The notes: generated from the sequence alone by a model not told the origin. DNA of 64,000 bases from Kitasatospora herbaricolor (GCF_030813695.1 NZ_JAUSVA010000002.1:3720001-3784000), one strand, 5' to 3'; positions 28,194 to 37,768 are shown, numbered from the stretch's first letter. Numbers and translations are program-made.

Positions 28194-28404
28194 GGCCCTA
28201 TTCTCCTGGATCGGCCGGGGTGCCCGTGAATGCGCCCCGGCGAATACGGAACGTGTGGTTCTAGTTGCGGTTGCGCCACAGTTCCGTCCGCGCCCCGGGC
28301 CAGGCTGGACAGGGCCCTGCCGTCCGGTTGACGATAAGGCCCGGCCATCTCCGCGCCCGCAGCCCGGCGACGGGCCGCCGGAGACATCCTCGGGGGAAGA
28401 ACAA

Positions 28405-28806
28405 GTGAGCAATCCGTACCAGACACCGCCGCCGGACCCGCACGGCGGCTACGGCCAGCAGCAACAGCCGTACGGTGCCCCGCAGTACCAGCAGCCGCAG
28501 GCGTACCAGCAGCCCGGCTACGGCTACCCGCCGCAGCAGCAGGCGTACGTCCCGCCGCAGCCCGCCGCCCAGCAGAACTCCTACGCCACCGCGACCGTCG
28601 TCCTCGGCTTCGTCGCCGTCCTCTTCTCCTGCTTCTACGGCGGGTTCATCGGCCTGATCGGCCTCGGCGTCGGCATCGCCGGGCTCAACCGCTCGGCCAC
28701 CACCGGGATCGGCCGCAACATGTCGATCGGGGGCATCGCGCTCAACACGCTGGCCGTGCTGATCTCGGTCGGTCTGGTCGTCCTCATCGTGATCGCCCCG
28801 CAGTAG
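28405..28806 (+). CDS. DUF4190-type small membrane protein
   Basis: A 133-residue protein whose first ~62 residues are Gln/Pro/Tyr/Gly-rich (repeats of [15 protein letters not shown]). Two transmembrane helices follow (about 68-90 and 106-128) with the DUF4190 pattern [15 protein letters not shown] ... [14 protein letters not shown]. The start is GTG 28405 with GGGGAAG upstream. The stop is 2 nt before the next GTG start, so the two are translationally coupled. Low-complexity N termini of this type are also seen in the RDD protein downstream. Function unknown. Confidence 0.85.
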   Translation: MSNPYQTPPPDPHGGYGQQQQPYGAPQYQQPQAYQQPGYGYPPQQQAYVPPQPAAQQNSYATATVVLGFVAVLFSCFYGGFIGLIGLGVGIAGLNRSATTGIGRNMSIGGIALNTLAVLISVGLVVLIVIAPQ

Positions 28807-28808
28807 CC

Positions 28809-29234
28809 GTGTCCGCACCCACCCTGGCCGCGATGGCGGTCCGTTGGCGGCGCGGCGCCGGCTCGCGGCCGGGCGCGCTGCTGCGCACGCTGCTGCGCGG
28901 GGCCGCCGGCGCGGCGGCCGCGGTGGCCGCGGCCGCACTGCACCGGGCGCACGATCCCGGTGTGCTCTGCCCGCTGCGGCTGATCACCGGCGTCCCGTGC
29001 CCGGTCTGCGGGAGCACCACCGTCTTCATCGAGGCCGGCCAGGGCCACTGGGCGGCGGCGCTCGGCGCCAACCCGGTGACCGTCGCCGCCGCCGTGGGCC
29101 TGCTGTTCGCCCCGCTCGGCCCGGGCCGCTGGTGGTCCGAGCTGCGCGCCGACCGCCGGAACACCCTGATCGCCATCGCCCTGGCCGCCGCCTGGGTGTG
29201 GCAGCTGGAGCGGCTGGGGATCTCCCGGCCCTGA
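28809..29234 (+). CDS. DUF2752 membrane protein
   Basis: A 141-residue protein with the DUF2752 signature CPLRLITGVPCPVCGSTT: paired cysteines in a CPxCGxTT motif that may bind metal or be redox-active. Around it are an N-terminal hydrophobic segment (about 28-45) and two further helices (about 84-102 and 118-134). The start is GTG 28809, coupled to the preceding gene, with no own Shine-Dalgarno. Function unknown. Confidence 0.88.
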   Translation: MSAPTLAAMAVRWRRGAGSRPGALLRTLLRGAAGAAAAVAAAALHRAHDPGVLCPLRLITGVPCPVCGSTTVFIEAGQGHWAAALGANPVTVAAAVGLLFAPLGPGRWWSELRADRRNTLIAIALAAAWVWQLERLGISRP

Positions 29235-29258
29235 CCCGGCGTCCGCTCACGCCCGACG

Positions 29259-29286
29259 GCTCGTACCCGAACGCTCGTACCCGAAC
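29259..29286. repeat. 14-bp perfect tandem duplication upstream of the RDD gene
   Basis: GCTCGTACCCGAAC occurs twice in immediate tandem (29259-29272, 29273-29286). It lies about 160 nt before the RDD start and could be a pair of direct binding sites. No regulator is assigned. Confidence 0.55.
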
Positions 29287-29445
29287 CCAGCACCTGTTCA
29301 CGGGCCGACAGGTTTCCCGCCGTCACCGGCCGCCCCCTCGTCGGTCGGCTCCGCTATTGTCCCCTTCGGTCGGCAGCCCACCTGCCCGTCCGTCCAGGAC
29401 TCCCCTGCTGTCCGTCCCCCGTCCCTTCCTGCCCGGAGGCATCAC

Positions 29446-30084
29446 ATGAGCTACCCGCCCGACCCCAACAACCCCTACGGCCAGCAGGCCCCGCAGCCCG
29501 GTTACGGCTACCCCCAGCAGCAGCCGCCGCAGCCCGGCTACGGCTACCCCCAGCAGCCGCCGGCCGGCTACGGCATCCCGCAGCAGCCCGGCTACGGCCA
29601 CGCGGCCTACGTGCAGCCGTTCTACGCGGGCTGGGGCTCGCGGGTCGCGGCGTACCTGATCGACGGTCTGATCGTCGGCGTTCCGGCCGGCATCCTCTAC
29701 CTGATCGGCGCGGCGATGACCGCGGGCAGCCTCGACTGCTCCACCGACTCGTACGGTGTGACGTCCTGTGACGGCGGCGGCATCAGCGGCGGCGGGATCG
29801 CGCTGATCCTGCTCGGCGCGGCCATCGGCATCGCCGGCAACCTCTGGCTGATCGCCCAGGAGGGCAAGACCGGCCAGACCCCCGGCAAGAAGATGGTCAA
29901 CATCCGGGTGGTCCGCGAGGCGGACGGCCAGCCGCTCGGCTTCGGCATGGCGTTCGTGCGCAAGCTCTGCCACGCCATCGACGGCCTGCCTTGCTACGTC
30001 GGCTTCCTGTGGCCGCTCTGGGACGCCAAGAAGCAGACCTTCGCGGACAAGATCATGAGCAGTGTCGTGGTCAAGTCCTCCTGA
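29446..30084 (+). CDS. RDD-family membrane protein
   Basis: A 212-residue protein with a Gln/Pro/Tyr/Gly-rich N terminus (~60 residues, repeats of PGYGYPQQ). The RDD domain then starts at GWGSRVAAYLIDGLIVGVP, where Arg and Asp define the family. Two or three transmembrane helices follow, and the conserved segment GKTGQTPGKKMVNIRVV. ATG 29446 has GGAGG upstream. RDD proteins are poorly understood; some affect ion or Na+ tolerance. The low-complexity N terminus resembles that of the DUF4190-like protein at 28405, suggesting a shared membrane context. Its operon ends at the strong hairpin at 30094. Confidence 0.93.
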   Translation: MSYPPDPNNPYGQQAPQPGYGYPQQQPPQPGYGYPQQPPAGYGIPQQPGYGHAAYVQPFYAGWGSRVAAYLIDGLIVGVPAGILYLIGAAMTAGSLDCSTDSYGVTSCDGGGISGGGIALILLGAAIGIAGNLWLIAQEGKTGQTPGKKMVNIRVVREADGQPLGFGMAFVRKLCHAIDGLPCYVGFLWPLWDAKKQTFADKIMSSVVVKSS

Positions 30085-30093
30085 CGAGGACGC

Positions 30094-30150
30094 GAACGCG
30101 GAAGGCCCGCACCCCCGGAGGATTCCAGGGGGTGCGGGCCTTCCGCGTTC
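30094..30150. terminator. Bidirectional terminator between RDD gene and purH
   Basis: A perfect 23-bp inverted repeat (30094-30116 with 30128-30150) with an 11-nt loop, the longest perfect stem noticed in the window. It begins 9 nt after the RDD stop and lies 47 nt from the purH stop. Confidence 0.9.
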
Positions 30151-30196
30151 CGGCGTGCGGCGCCCGGCCGGTGCCGGGCACCGGCCGGGCGGGTGC

Positions 30197-31777
30197 TCAG
30201 TGGAAGAAGTGCCTGGTCCCGGTCAGGTACATCGTCACGCCGGCCTCGGTCGCGGCGGCCACGACCTCCTCGTCGCGGATCGAACCACCGGGCTGGACGA
30301 CGGCCTTGATGCCACCGCCGATCAGGATCTGCAGGCCGTCCGCGAACGGGAAGAACGCGTCCGAGGCGGCGTACGAGCCCTTGGCGCGCTCGCCGGCCCG
30401 CTCGACCGCGAGCCTGGCCGAGTCCACCCGGTTGACCTGGCCCATGCCGACGCCGACCGAGGCGCCGTCCTTGGCCAGCAGGATCGCGTTGGACTTGACG
30501 GCCCGGCAGGCCCGCCAGGCGAACGCCAGCTCGGCCAGCTCCTCCGCCGACAGGGCGTCACCGGCGGCCAGCGTCCAGGTCGACGGGTCGTCGCCCTCGG
30601 CGTGGATGCGGTCGGTCTCCTGCAGCAGCACGCCGCCGGAGACCGGGCGGACCTCCTGGCGGCCGGCCGGCGCCTCGGGGGCGCGCAGCACCCGGATGTT
30701 CTTCTTGCGGGCCAGCACCTCGACCGCGCCGTCCTCGTACGCCGGGGCCACCACGACCTCGGTGAAGATCGGGGCGATCTGCTCGGCCAGCTCCACGGTG
30801 ACCGGGCGGTTGACCGCGATCACGCCGCCGTACGCGGAGACCGGGTCGCACTCGTGCGCCTTGCGGTGCGCCTCGGCCACGTCCGCGCCGGTCGCGATGC
30901 CGCACGGGTTGGCGTGCTTGATGATCGCGACGGCCGGCTCGGCGTGGTCGTAGGCGGCGCGGCGGGCGGCGTCGGTGTCGACGTAGTTGTTGTACGACAT
31001 CTCCTTGCCGTGCAGCTGCTCGGCGCCGGCCAGGCCGCCGGTGCCGTCGCTGTACAGCGCGGCGCCCTGGTGCGGGTTCTCGCCGTAGCGGAGCACGTTC
31101 TGGCGCTCCCAGGTGGCGCCCAGGAACTCGGGGAAGGCGGCGTCGCTCGGCGCGTAGCCGGCCTCGAACCAGGAGGCGACCGCGACGTCGTAGGCGGCGG
31201 TGTGCGCGAACGCGGCACCGGCCAGGCGCTTGCGGGTGGCCAGGTCGAAACCGCCGCCGGCCACGGCGGCCAGCACGTCGGTGTAGCGGGCCGGGTCGAC
31301 CACGACGGCCACCGACGGGTGGTTCTTGGCGGCGGCGCGCACCATGCTCGGGCCGCCGATGTCGATCTGCTCGACGCACTCGTCGGGGGTGGCGCCCGAG
31401 GCGACGGTGGCCTTGAACGGGTAGAGGTTCACCACGACCAGGTCGAAGGGCTCGACACCCAGCTCGGCGAGCTGCGCGCGGTGCGACTCCAGCCGCAGGT
31501 CGGCGAGGATGCCGGCGTGCACGCGGGGGTGCAGCGTCTTCACGCGCCCGTCGAGGCACTCGGGGAACCCGGTGAGTTCGGAGACCTCGGTCACCGGGAC
31601 GCCCGCGGCGGCGATCCGGCCGGCGGTCGAGCCGGTCGAGACCAGCTCGACCCCGGCGGCGTGCAGGCCCTGGGCCAGCTCCTCCAGGCCGGTCTTGTCG
31701 TAGACGCTGACCAGGGCGCGGCGAATCGGGCGGACGTCTTCGGAGACAAGCGGCGTGGTGCTGGCGGCGGCGCTCAT
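30197..31777 (-). CDS. purH: AICAR transformylase/IMP cyclohydrolase
   Basis: A bifunctional enzyme for the last two steps of IMP synthesis, 526 residues. The N-terminal MGS-like domain ([41 protein letters not shown]) is the cyclohydrolase. The C-terminal part is the AICAR transformylase ([27 protein letters not shown] with the Lys-His pair, [10 protein letters not shown]). ATG 31777 overlaps the purN stop as ATGA and is preferred; an ATG at 31789 would have its Shine-Dalgarno only 1 nt away. It forms an operon with purN and uses the 10-formyl-THF made by FolD. Confidence 0.97.
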   Translation of the reverse strand: MSAAASTTPLVSEDVRPIRRALVSVYDKTGLEELAQGLHAAGVELVSTGSTAGRIAAAGVPVTEVSELTGFPECLDGRVKTLHPRVHAGILADLRLESHRAQLAELGVEPFDLVVVNLYPFKATVASGATPDECVEQIDIGGPSMVRAAAKNHPSVAVVVDPARYTDVLAAVAGGGFDLATRKRLAGAAFAHTAAYDVAVASWFEAGYAPSDAAFPEFLGATWERQNVLRYGENPHQGAALYSDGTGGLAGAEQLHGKEMSYNNYVDTDAARRAAYDHAEPAVAIIKHANPCGIATGADVAEAHRKAHECDPVSAYGGVIAVNRPVTVELAEQIAPIFTEVVVAPAYEDGAVEVLARKKNIRVLRAPEAPAGRQEVRPVSGGVLLQETDRIHAEGDDPSTWTLAAGDALSAEELAELAFAWRACRAVKSNAILLAKDGASVGVGMGQVNRVDSARLAVERAGERAKGSYAASDAFFPFADGLQILIGGGIKAVVQPGGSIRDEEVVAAATEAGVTMYLTGTRHFFH

Positions 31778-32427
31778 GCCGGGATCCATACCTTTCGGTC
31801 TTCAATACGGTGGCCTTCGCGGGCCAGCCGGCCCACGACCTCGACGAGCAACTGGCGCTCGACAGTCTTGATGCGCTCGTGCAGCGCGTCGCCGCCATCG
31901 GCGTGGTCGGCGTCGGTGACCTCCACGACGCCCTGCGCGATGATCGGCCCGGTGTCCACCCCGGCGTCGACCAGGTGGACGGTGCAGCCGGTGACCTTCA
32001 CGCCGTACGCGAGCGCGTCGGTGACGCCGTGGGCGCCGGGGAAGGCGGGCAGCAGGGCGGGGTGGGTGTTGACGATCCGGCCGGCGAAGGCGGCGATGAA
32101 CTCCGGGCCGAGGATCTTCATGAAGCCGGCGGTGACCACCAGGTCGGGCCGGTGCTCCGCGACGGCCTCGGTGAGGGCGCGGTCCCAGCCGTCCCGGGCG
32201 GGGAAGTCCTTGACCCGGTGGACGAAGGTCGGCAGGCCGGCGCGCTCGGCGCGTTCCAGGCCCGCGATGCCGTCCCGGTCCGCGCCGACGGCGAGGATGC
32301 TCGCGCCGTACGCGGGGTCGGCGGCCGCGTCGATCAGGGCCTGCAGGTTGGTGCCGGAACCGGAGACCAGGACCACCAGACGGGCGGGGCCGGGCGTACG
32401 GGGCGGGAACACTTGGGCGGAGGCCAC
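31774..32427 (-). CDS. purN: Phosphoribosylglycinamide formyltransferase
   Basis: GAR transformylase, the third step of purine synthesis, using 10-formyl-THF; 217 residues. Motifs: [18 protein letters not shown] at the N terminus, [13 protein letters not shown], catalytic-site [14 protein letters not shown], and [16 protein letters not shown] with the catalytic Asp. The start is GTG 32427 with GGAG 8 nt upstream; frames further upstream are non-homologous. It overlaps purH by 4 nt. The perM gene lies close by, as it does beside purN-purH in mycobacteria. Confidence 0.97.
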   Translation of the reverse strand: MASAQVFPPRTPGPARLVVLVSGSGTNLQALIDAAADPAYGASILAVGADRDGIAGLERAERAGLPTFVHRVKDFPARDGWDRALTEAVAEHRPDLVVTAGFMKILGPEFIAAFAGRIVNTHPALLPAFPGAHGVTDALAYGVKVTGCTVHLVDAGVDTGPIIAQGVVEVTDADHADGGDALHERIKTVERQLLVEVVGRLAREGHRIEDRKVWIPA

Positions 32428-32752
32428 TGCGACATTCTCCGTAGCTTCGGGGCGCCGCCCGCTGGTACGTCCACCGGTGGTGGGGCCACTACGAACGGCA
32501 GGTCGAGCGGGTCGGAACGGCGGAATTCCCGCTGCGCTGCGGGCTCCGGGAACCGATGGGGATTGCTGACCGTCACCACGATAACGGCTGCTCCGGCGGG
32601 TCCTGAACCGGCCCGATACCGCTACGCGCGTAGCTGAGACCGGGATCTCGCCGCACCCGCGACGGCAGGCCGCCGCGGGCCGCCCGGACGCCTGCGGGAT
32701 CATTGGAGGCGGGCAGGCAGGCCCCACCGACCGAGAAGGATTGGCTGACACC

Positions 32753-33427
32753 ATGAGCAGCGGCGACAACACCGGCGAGCGCAACCCCTTCGCGCCGCCG
32801 CCGGCGGACGCTCCGGACCAGCCGTGGCAGCCGCGTACGCCGCCGCCCCCGGCCGGCGGCAAGCCCGACGCCCCCGAGGCGCCCGAGGGCGAGGAGCAGC
32901 ACCCCCAGGTGCCGCCGCCGCACCCGTGGAGCCCCGGCTACCAGGGCCCCTGGCACCCGCAGCCGGCGCCCCAGCAGCCGAAGCCCGACCCCAACGACCC
33001 GGTCCAGCGGCGCGCCCGCAACGCCCTGATGGCCGGCATGGCCTCGCTGGTCTGCTCCCTCGCCGCGATCCACTACGTGGCGCTGTTCCTCGGCGCGCTC
33101 GCCGTCTACTGGGCGGTCGGCGCCCTGCGCGGCACCCCGAAGCCGCCCGCCCCGACCGATGCCCCCGCCGCGCCGGCCCGCCCCGGCTTCGGCCCGACCC
33201 TCGGCCCGGCGCACGGCCCGACCGGCAGCCCGCAGAGCCCGGCGGCCCTCGGCGGCCTGTTCACCGGCGCGGTCGCCGTGATGGTGACCCTCTGCTCGAT
33301 CGGCCTCGGCCTGTACTACGCGGACTACGGCACCTGCGTGAAGGACGCCCTCACCGCGACCGCCGAGCAGAACTGCAGCGACCTCGCGCCGAAGTGGTAC
33401 GTCAACCTGGTCAACCCCAGCAAGTAG
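32753..33427 (+). CDS. Proline-rich membrane protein, unknown function
   Basis: A 224-residue protein. The first ~85 residues are Pro-rich and charged (repeats such as PPADAPDQP, PAPQQPKPDPNDP). A first hydrophobic segment (about 98-122, LMAGMASLVCSLAAIHYVALFLGALAVYW) follows, then a second Pro/Ala-rich linker. A last transmembrane helix (about 163-186) leads to a short outside tail with two Cys residues (YGTCVKDAL, NCSDLAPKW). ATG 32753 is chosen over TTG 32741, which would leave only 1 nt after the AAGGA. It is convergent to perM and divergent from purN. No family recognised. Confidence 0.8.
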   Translation: MSSGDNTGERNPFAPPPADAPDQPWQPRTPPPPAGGKPDAPEAPEGEEQHPQVPPPHPWSPGYQGPWHPQPAPQQPKPDPNDPVQRRARNALMAGMASLVCSLAAIHYVALFLGALAVYWAVGALRGTPKPPAPTDAPAAPARPGFGPTLGPAHGPTGSPQSPAALGGLFTGAVAVMVTLCSIGLGLYYADYGTCVKDALTATAEQNCSDLAPKWYVNLVNPSK

Positions 33428-33456
33428 GGACGGACGGGGTACCCCGGACGGGCGAG

Positions 33457-33475
33457 CCGGCCCGCCGGGGGCCGG
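33457..33475. terminator. Short hairpin between convergent genes
   Basis: A 7-bp perfect stem (33457-33463 with 33469-33475) with a 5-nt loop lies 30 nt after the membrane-protein stop. It is weak and supported mainly by position. Confidence 0.4.
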
Positions 33476-33546
33476 ACGTGCAGGCCCCGGATGTGCAGGC
33501 CCCGGACGGGCGGGCCCCGGACGTGGAGGCTCCGGACGGACGGGCC
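33470..33546. repeat. 15-bp tandem repeat array between convergent genes
   Basis: About five imperfect copies of a 15-bp unit of the form CCGGACGTGCAGGCC run head to tail. On the plus strand they would read as a PDVQA/PDGRA peptide, but there is no start signal or gene around them. They end just before the perM stop. Confidence 0.65.
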
Positions 33547-33558
33547 CCCGGGACCGGG

Positions 33559-35319
33559 CTACGGCCGGGCCCGCGGGCCGCACCGCAGCACCAGTCCGTA
33601 CGCCGCCGCCCGGGCCCGGGCGGCCAGCACGCCCGGCGCCGCCGCCGACCCGGCCGGCGAACCGGCCCCCGAACCGGCCCCCGACGCCGCATCTGCCATC
33701 GGCCACCGGGGGCCGAGGGGGCGCCGGGGCCCGTCCGGCGCCCAGGCCCGGGAGAGTCCCGCCCAGGCGGATGGGGCCCACCGCAGCCGGGGGGACGGGA
33801 GCCCTTCACTTCCGGCCCCGGCCTCGGGGAGGCCCGCCGCCGCCTGGCCGCGCACCAGCCAGGCCCGGACCAGCAAGGCCCCGGGCACCCCCACCCCGGC
33901 GAACCAGCCGGCCGCCGCCGTCCCCGTGCGCCACGGGACGGGGCCCAGCTGGGCCATCCGCCCCGTTCCCAGCGCGCCGCCGGCCAGCCAGCCGCACACC
34001 GCCACCACCACCGCCACCACCAGGGCGGCCGCCAGGGCCACGGCCGCCGTCGCCACCGGGTGCCAGACGGCCGCGAGGGCCGGCCCGGTGACGCGGCCAC
34101 CGTCCCCGTCCTCCCCCGGCTCCTCGCCCTCGCCGTCCTCGTCGACGCCCCCCGCGGACTCATCGGCTTCGTCCGGCCCCCCGATGTCCTCCCCGCCCCA
34201 CGGCGGGAGTCCCGCCGGCCCGCCCCGGCCCGCCGCCGCCCGGCCCAGCAGCACGGCCGGCGTCAGCCCGGCGAGCAGCGGCAGCAGGCAGACCAGCCAA
34301 CGCCATCCCCCCTCCCCCGAGGTGGGCAGCAGCTCGAACAGCGGAACGGCCGGCACCGGTCCGAGCAGCGCCCCGGACGGCGCGACCACCGCCCCCGTAC
34401 CGACCACGAATCCCGGCCCCAGCGCGTAGGCGGCGCCCCAGACCACGGCGTTCGGCAGCAGCACCACGCAGAGCAGCAGCAGCCCGAGCACCCCCGCCAC
34501 CCCGCCACCGGCCGGCGGCACCGGCCGGCCGCCCACCAGGCCGTCGAGCACCGCCGCGGTGGCGACCAGCAGCGCGCCCGCCGCGACCAGCCCCAGAACC
34601 CCGGCCAGGGCCGCCCGCCGGACGGCGGCCGCCGCCGCCACGCGCGCCGCCGGCCAGGCCCAGGACGGCACCCGCCCCGGCACGGGGCGCCCGTGCCCCC
34701 GGGCCCCGCCGTACGGCCGGGCCGAGCGGACACCAGCCCCGACCGCCAGCCACACCAGCAGCGCCGCCGCCAGTACGTCCGGCAGCACCCTGGCCCTGAA
34801 CGCCGCCCCGGCGGCCCCGGCCGCGCCGACCGTCTCCCCGCTCGCGCTCAGCAGGGCCACGCCCGTCACCACCATCAGGTACCCGGCGCCCACCGCCACC
34901 GCCCCGCCCCGGCCGCCACCGCCGTGCGCCGCCGGACGCGCCGCCGGCCCACCGCCGGCGACGCGGCGACCGGTCCGGCCGGGGCCGGCCGCCCGCCGGC
35001 CCGCGCGGTGCAGCTGCCAGGCGGTCAGCACCGTGAGGAGCAGCGGCGTGACGGTGACCGGCGCCCCCGACCCGCCCCGGCCGAGCGGGCCGCCGTGCCC
35101 GAGCAGCCAGACGGTGCCCGCCAGCCGGGCGGCCCCGCTCGCCGTGTCGTCCGCGTACGGGGTGACCACCCAGAGGCCGAGAATCGGGACCGCCACCGCC
35201 GCGAGGCCCAGCAGTGCCGTCCGCACCCCCGCGAGCAGGTCGGCCAGCACCGAGCGGGAGCTCAGCTCGCTTGGCAGATCCAGGATCGGACGGCCCATCA
35301 GCTGCGTCATGCGCCTCAT
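33559..35319 (-). CDS. perM: PerM-like cell-division membrane protein (DUF6350)
   Basis: A 586-residue polytopic membrane protein of the DUF6350/PerM type, with about eight to ten hydrophobic segments (for example GVRTALLGLAAVAVPILGLWVV and VTPLLLTVLTAWQLHRAG near the N terminus). One cytoplasmic loop is rich in Asp/Glu/Gly (DESAGGVDEDGEGEEPGEDGDGG). Mycobacterial PerM supports division and stress tolerance and is encoded next to purN-purH, the same neighbourhood as here. The identification rests on architecture, length and synteny. Start ATG 35319; ATG 35310 is an alternative. It is divergent from the LuxR-sigma fusion gene. Confidence 0.82.
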   Translation of the reverse strand: MRRMTQLMGRPILDLPSELSSRSVLADLLAGVRTALLGLAAVAVPILGLWVVTPYADDTASGAARLAGTVWLLGHGGPLGRGGSGAPVTVTPLLLTVLTAWQLHRAGRRAAGPGRTGRRVAGGGPAARPAAHGGGGRGGAVAVGAGYLMVVTGVALLSASGETVGAAGAAGAAFRARVLPDVLAAALLVWLAVGAGVRSARPYGGARGHGRPVPGRVPSWAWPAARVAAAAAVRRAALAGVLGLVAAGALLVATAAVLDGLVGGRPVPPAGGGVAGVLGLLLLCVVLLPNAVVWGAAYALGPGFVVGTGAVVAPSGALLGPVPAVPLFELLPTSGEGGWRWLVCLLPLLAGLTPAVLLGRAAAGRGGPAGLPPWGGEDIGGPDEADESAGGVDEDGEGEEPGEDGDGGRVTGPALAAVWHPVATAAVALAAALVVAVVVAVCGWLAGGALGTGRMAQLGPVPWRTGTAAAGWFAGVGVPGALLVRAWLVRGQAAAGLPEAGAGSEGLPSPRLRWAPSAWAGLSRAWAPDGPRRPLGPRWPMADAASGAGSGAGSPAGSAAAPGVLAARARAAAYGLVLRCGPRARP

Positions 35320-35445
35320 GGTGCCAAGGCGACTCGCCCTGCCCCGTGAAGAGGCAAACCGTCGCCGTGTCCCAGATTATTGGCTTATGCGCATTTTCAG
35401 ACCTCGTCACCAAGCCGTCGTCGCCACCCCGGCCCGGAGGGTCTG

Positions 35446-37569
35446 ATGACCACGCCGCCCACGGCCGAGCGCCCCGCCGAGCGCGCCTCCGAGAACGCCG
35501 TCGAGCAGGCGCCAGCGGCCAAGGGCCGCCGCGCCAGGCGCAACGCCGGCCGGGCCCGGCCCCAGCCGGACCCGGCGCGGCTGCTCGGGCTGCTGACACC
35601 GCGTGAGGCGCAGGTCCTGGCCCGCCTCGCCGCGGGGGACGACGCCGCACAGCTGGCGGCCGCCCTCGGCATCGCCCCCGCCACGGCCCGCACCCACCTG
35701 CACCGGACCATGCGCAAGATCGGTGCCCGCTCCCCCGCGGAGGCCGCCGCCACCGCGGCCGCCCTGCTCGGCGTCCCGGACGCGGGCCCGGCCTCGGCGC
35801 CGAAGGCGAGCCCCAAGGCGAGCCCGAACGCGGACCGCGGCGTCGGCGCGTCGTCCGCTCCGGCCGGAAACACCGCAGGTGAGGCCGTCTCCGGTGACAC
35901 CGCGACGGCCCCGCGGCGAACCGGGACGACGGCGTGCCGGCCCGCGGCCGGCGGGCCGACGGACGGGCAGGTGACGGGCGGCTCGGTGACGGACCGCCCG
36001 GTGGAGGAGGGGTCGAGGGGGAAGGGTCCGGCGCAGGAGGAGCCGGGCCGGGAAGGACCGGCGAAGGACGAGACGGCCGCAGTCGCCGTCACGAAGGCGG
36101 GACCACCGGGTGCCGGGCGCCCGAGTGCCGAGCGCCCGGCAGCCGGCGCCCCGGGCACCGTCGACGCGCGGCCCGGGACCCCGAAAGCAGCAACCCGGGA
36201 GCGCGGAACCCCGAACGCCGGCGCCCCCGGAGCCGGCAACCCGAAGGCCGGAACCCCCAAGGCCGGAACCCCGAAGGCCGGAACCCCGAAGGCCGGCCCG
36301 GCCGCCCCCGCGGCGACCGGCGGACCCGCGGCGGGCCGGTCCGCGGGCCCGTCCAAGCCCGTTCGGCCGAACGCCACCCCGTCCGGGCCCACCGGGCCGG
36401 ACGCCGCCCGGCCGGCCGGTGCCGCCGGTGCCGCCGCCCCCGCCGGGCGGACCTCCGCCGCCCGCTCCCCCGTCCGGCCCCCGGCCGGCGGGGCCGGTCC
36501 GGGCTTCGAGGAGCTCTACGAGTCCGCGCACACCCGGCTGGTCCAGCAGGTCTTCCTGCTCACCGGTGCCCGCCGCCACACCCTGCACTGCGTGCACCTC
36601 GCGTTCGGCGCCGCGCTGCGGGTCTGGCCCGAGGTGTCGGCGCTGCCCGACCCGGAGGCGTGGGTCCGGGCCCGGGCCTGCGAGGCCGCGCTCTCCCCCT
36701 GGCACCGTGCCGGGCGGCGCCGGGCGGCGGCCGTGCGGCGGCCGTGGCGCCGACAGGCCGTCCGGCCCGCCGACGAGAGCCAGGCCGTCCTGCCGGACCA
36801 CGACCGCCTGTCGGACCAGGACCGGGCCCTGCTCAAGGCGCTGCGGCGGCTCTCCCGGCCTCAGCGCCGGGCGCTGGTGCTGCACGACGGGATCGGGCTG
36901 CCGGCCGCGGCGGTGGCCGTGGAGGTGGAGTCGAGCACGGCCGCGGCCGAGGGCCGGGTGCTGGCCGCCCGGGTGGCACTGGCGGCGGCGCTGCCCGAGC
37001 TGGTCGGGGCGGACCCGGCCGACCCGGGCTTCGGCGACCGGCTCAGCGCCCTGCTGTACCGGGCGGGCGTCCGCGGCTGCCCGGAGCCGCACCGGCCGCC
37101 CGTCCCCGCGCTGAGCGCCCGGCACCGGCTCCGGACGGCCGGCCGGACCGGCGGCGCGGCGCTGGTCACCCTGGCGATGGCGACCGCCGTGGGGACCACC
37201 CTGTTCGGCGCGGGGCCGGGTGAGCTGTTCAAGCCGTCGCCGCCGGTGCCGCACCCGGTCTGCACCAACGCGCAGAACGGCAGTGCCGGACCGGCCGCGC
37301 CGGGCGGGGTGCCGCCGGGCCTGCGGACCGCCTGGTGCAGTTTCGCGCCGGGGCGGGCCGCGGTGCTCGGCCCCCCGCCGCTGCCGGCGCTCTCGCTCTG
37401 GGGGCCGGTGGGTACGGCCGCCCGGGGTTCGACGGACGCGGCCGGGCCGCCGGGGCCGGACGGGGCGGCGGCCGCCCGGTGCACGGTGCTGACCCCCCGT
37501 CCGTGCGCGGCGCGCCCGCAGTCGGTGCCGCCGCTGCCGGCGCCGTTCCGGGCGGCCGGGACGCGGTGA
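35446..37569 (+). CDS. LuxR-type HTH / sigma-like / transmembrane fusion protein
   Basis: A 707-residue fusion. Residues ~45-110 form a LuxR-type helix-turn-helix (LLTPREAQVLARLAAGDD, LGIAPATARTHLHRTMRKIG). Residues ~111-352 are an Ala/Pro/Gly/Thr linker with an internal GTPKA repeat. Residues ~353-515 resemble ECF sigma regions 2 and 4 (GFEELYESAHTRLVQQVFLLTG, LSRPQRRALVLHDGIGLPAAA). A transmembrane helix (~568-590) and a ~115-residue outside tail with four Cys follow. ATG 35446 has GGAGG 6 nt upstream. The likely role is membrane-anchored transcriptional control. Whether the sigma-like part binds RNA polymerase is unknown, and the usual region-2 promoter-melting signature is weak. Confidence 0.75.
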   Translation: MTTPPTAERPAERASENAVEQAPAAKGRRARRNAGRARPQPDPARLLGLLTPREAQVLARLAAGDDAAQLAAALGIAPATARTHLHRTMRKIGARSPAEAAATAAALLGVPDAGPASAPKASPKASPNADRGVGASSAPAGNTAGEAVSGDTATAPRRTGTTACRPAAGGPTDGQVTGGSVTDRPVEEGSRGKGPAQEEPGREGPAKDETAAVAVTKAGPPGAGRPSAERPAAGAPGTVDARPGTPKAATRERGTPNAGAPGAGNPKAGTPKAGTPKAGTPKAGPAAPAATGGPAAGRSAGPSKPVRPNATPSGPTGPDAARPAGAAGAAAPAGRTSAARSPVRPPAGGAGPGFEELYESAHTRLVQQVFLLTGARRHTLHCVHLAFGAALRVWPEVSALPDPEAWVRARACEAALSPWHRAGRRRAAAVRRPWRRQAVRPADESQAVLPDHDRLSDQDRALLKALRRLSRPQRRALVLHDGIGLPAAAVAVEVESSTAAAEGRVLAARVALAAALPELVGADPADPGFGDRLSALLYRAGVRGCPEPHRPPVPALSARHRLRTAGRTGGAALVTLAMATAVGTTLFGAGPGELFKPSPPVPHPVCTNAQNGSAGPAAPGGVPPGLRTAWCSFAPGRAAVLGPPPLPALSLWGPVGTAARGSTDAAGPPGPDGAAAARCTVLTPRPCAARPQSVPPLPAPFRAAGTR
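36228..36300 (+). repeat. 15-bp coding repeats in the linker (GTPKA)
   Basis: Four consecutive near-identical 15-bp units encode GTPKA-type pentapeptides within a longer Gly/Ala/Pro-rich stretch. This is a candidate for replication-slippage length variation between strains. Confidence 0.75.
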
Positions 37570-37664
37570 CCCGGCCGCCGCACCCAGGACGCCGGGGCCG
37601 GGCCGCCGTGACCCTGCCGCGGCCCCGGACGCCGGGGCGCCGGCCCGGACGACCGGGGAAAGAC

Positions 37665-37713
37665 GTGAGGGCGCCCCTCGCCGGACCGGTGGTCCGGGGA
37701 GGGGCGCCCTCAC
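37665..37713. terminator. Strong bidirectional terminator before sucD
   Basis: A 15-bp perfect outer stem (37665-37679 with 37699-37713), one mismatch and a 7-bp inner stem (37681-37687 with 37691-37697) with a 3-nt loop. It lies between the convergent fusion-protein and sucD genes. Confidence 0.88.
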
Positions 37714-37768
37714 GGGCGGGGCGGCCGGGGCCGCCGCGCCCGATCGGCCTGTCTGCCGACCGGCTGGG

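Noticed and set aside
28194..28404. Riboswitch upstream of folD or the DUF4190-like gene
   Set aside because: No THF, ydaO or other riboswitch core could be recognised by eye in this intergenic region.
33411..34163. Peptide-repeat frame over the 15-bp array
   Set aside because: The PDVQA-type peptide comes from the tandem DNA repeat itself; there is no start codon with a Shine-Dalgarno and the frame runs antisense to perM.
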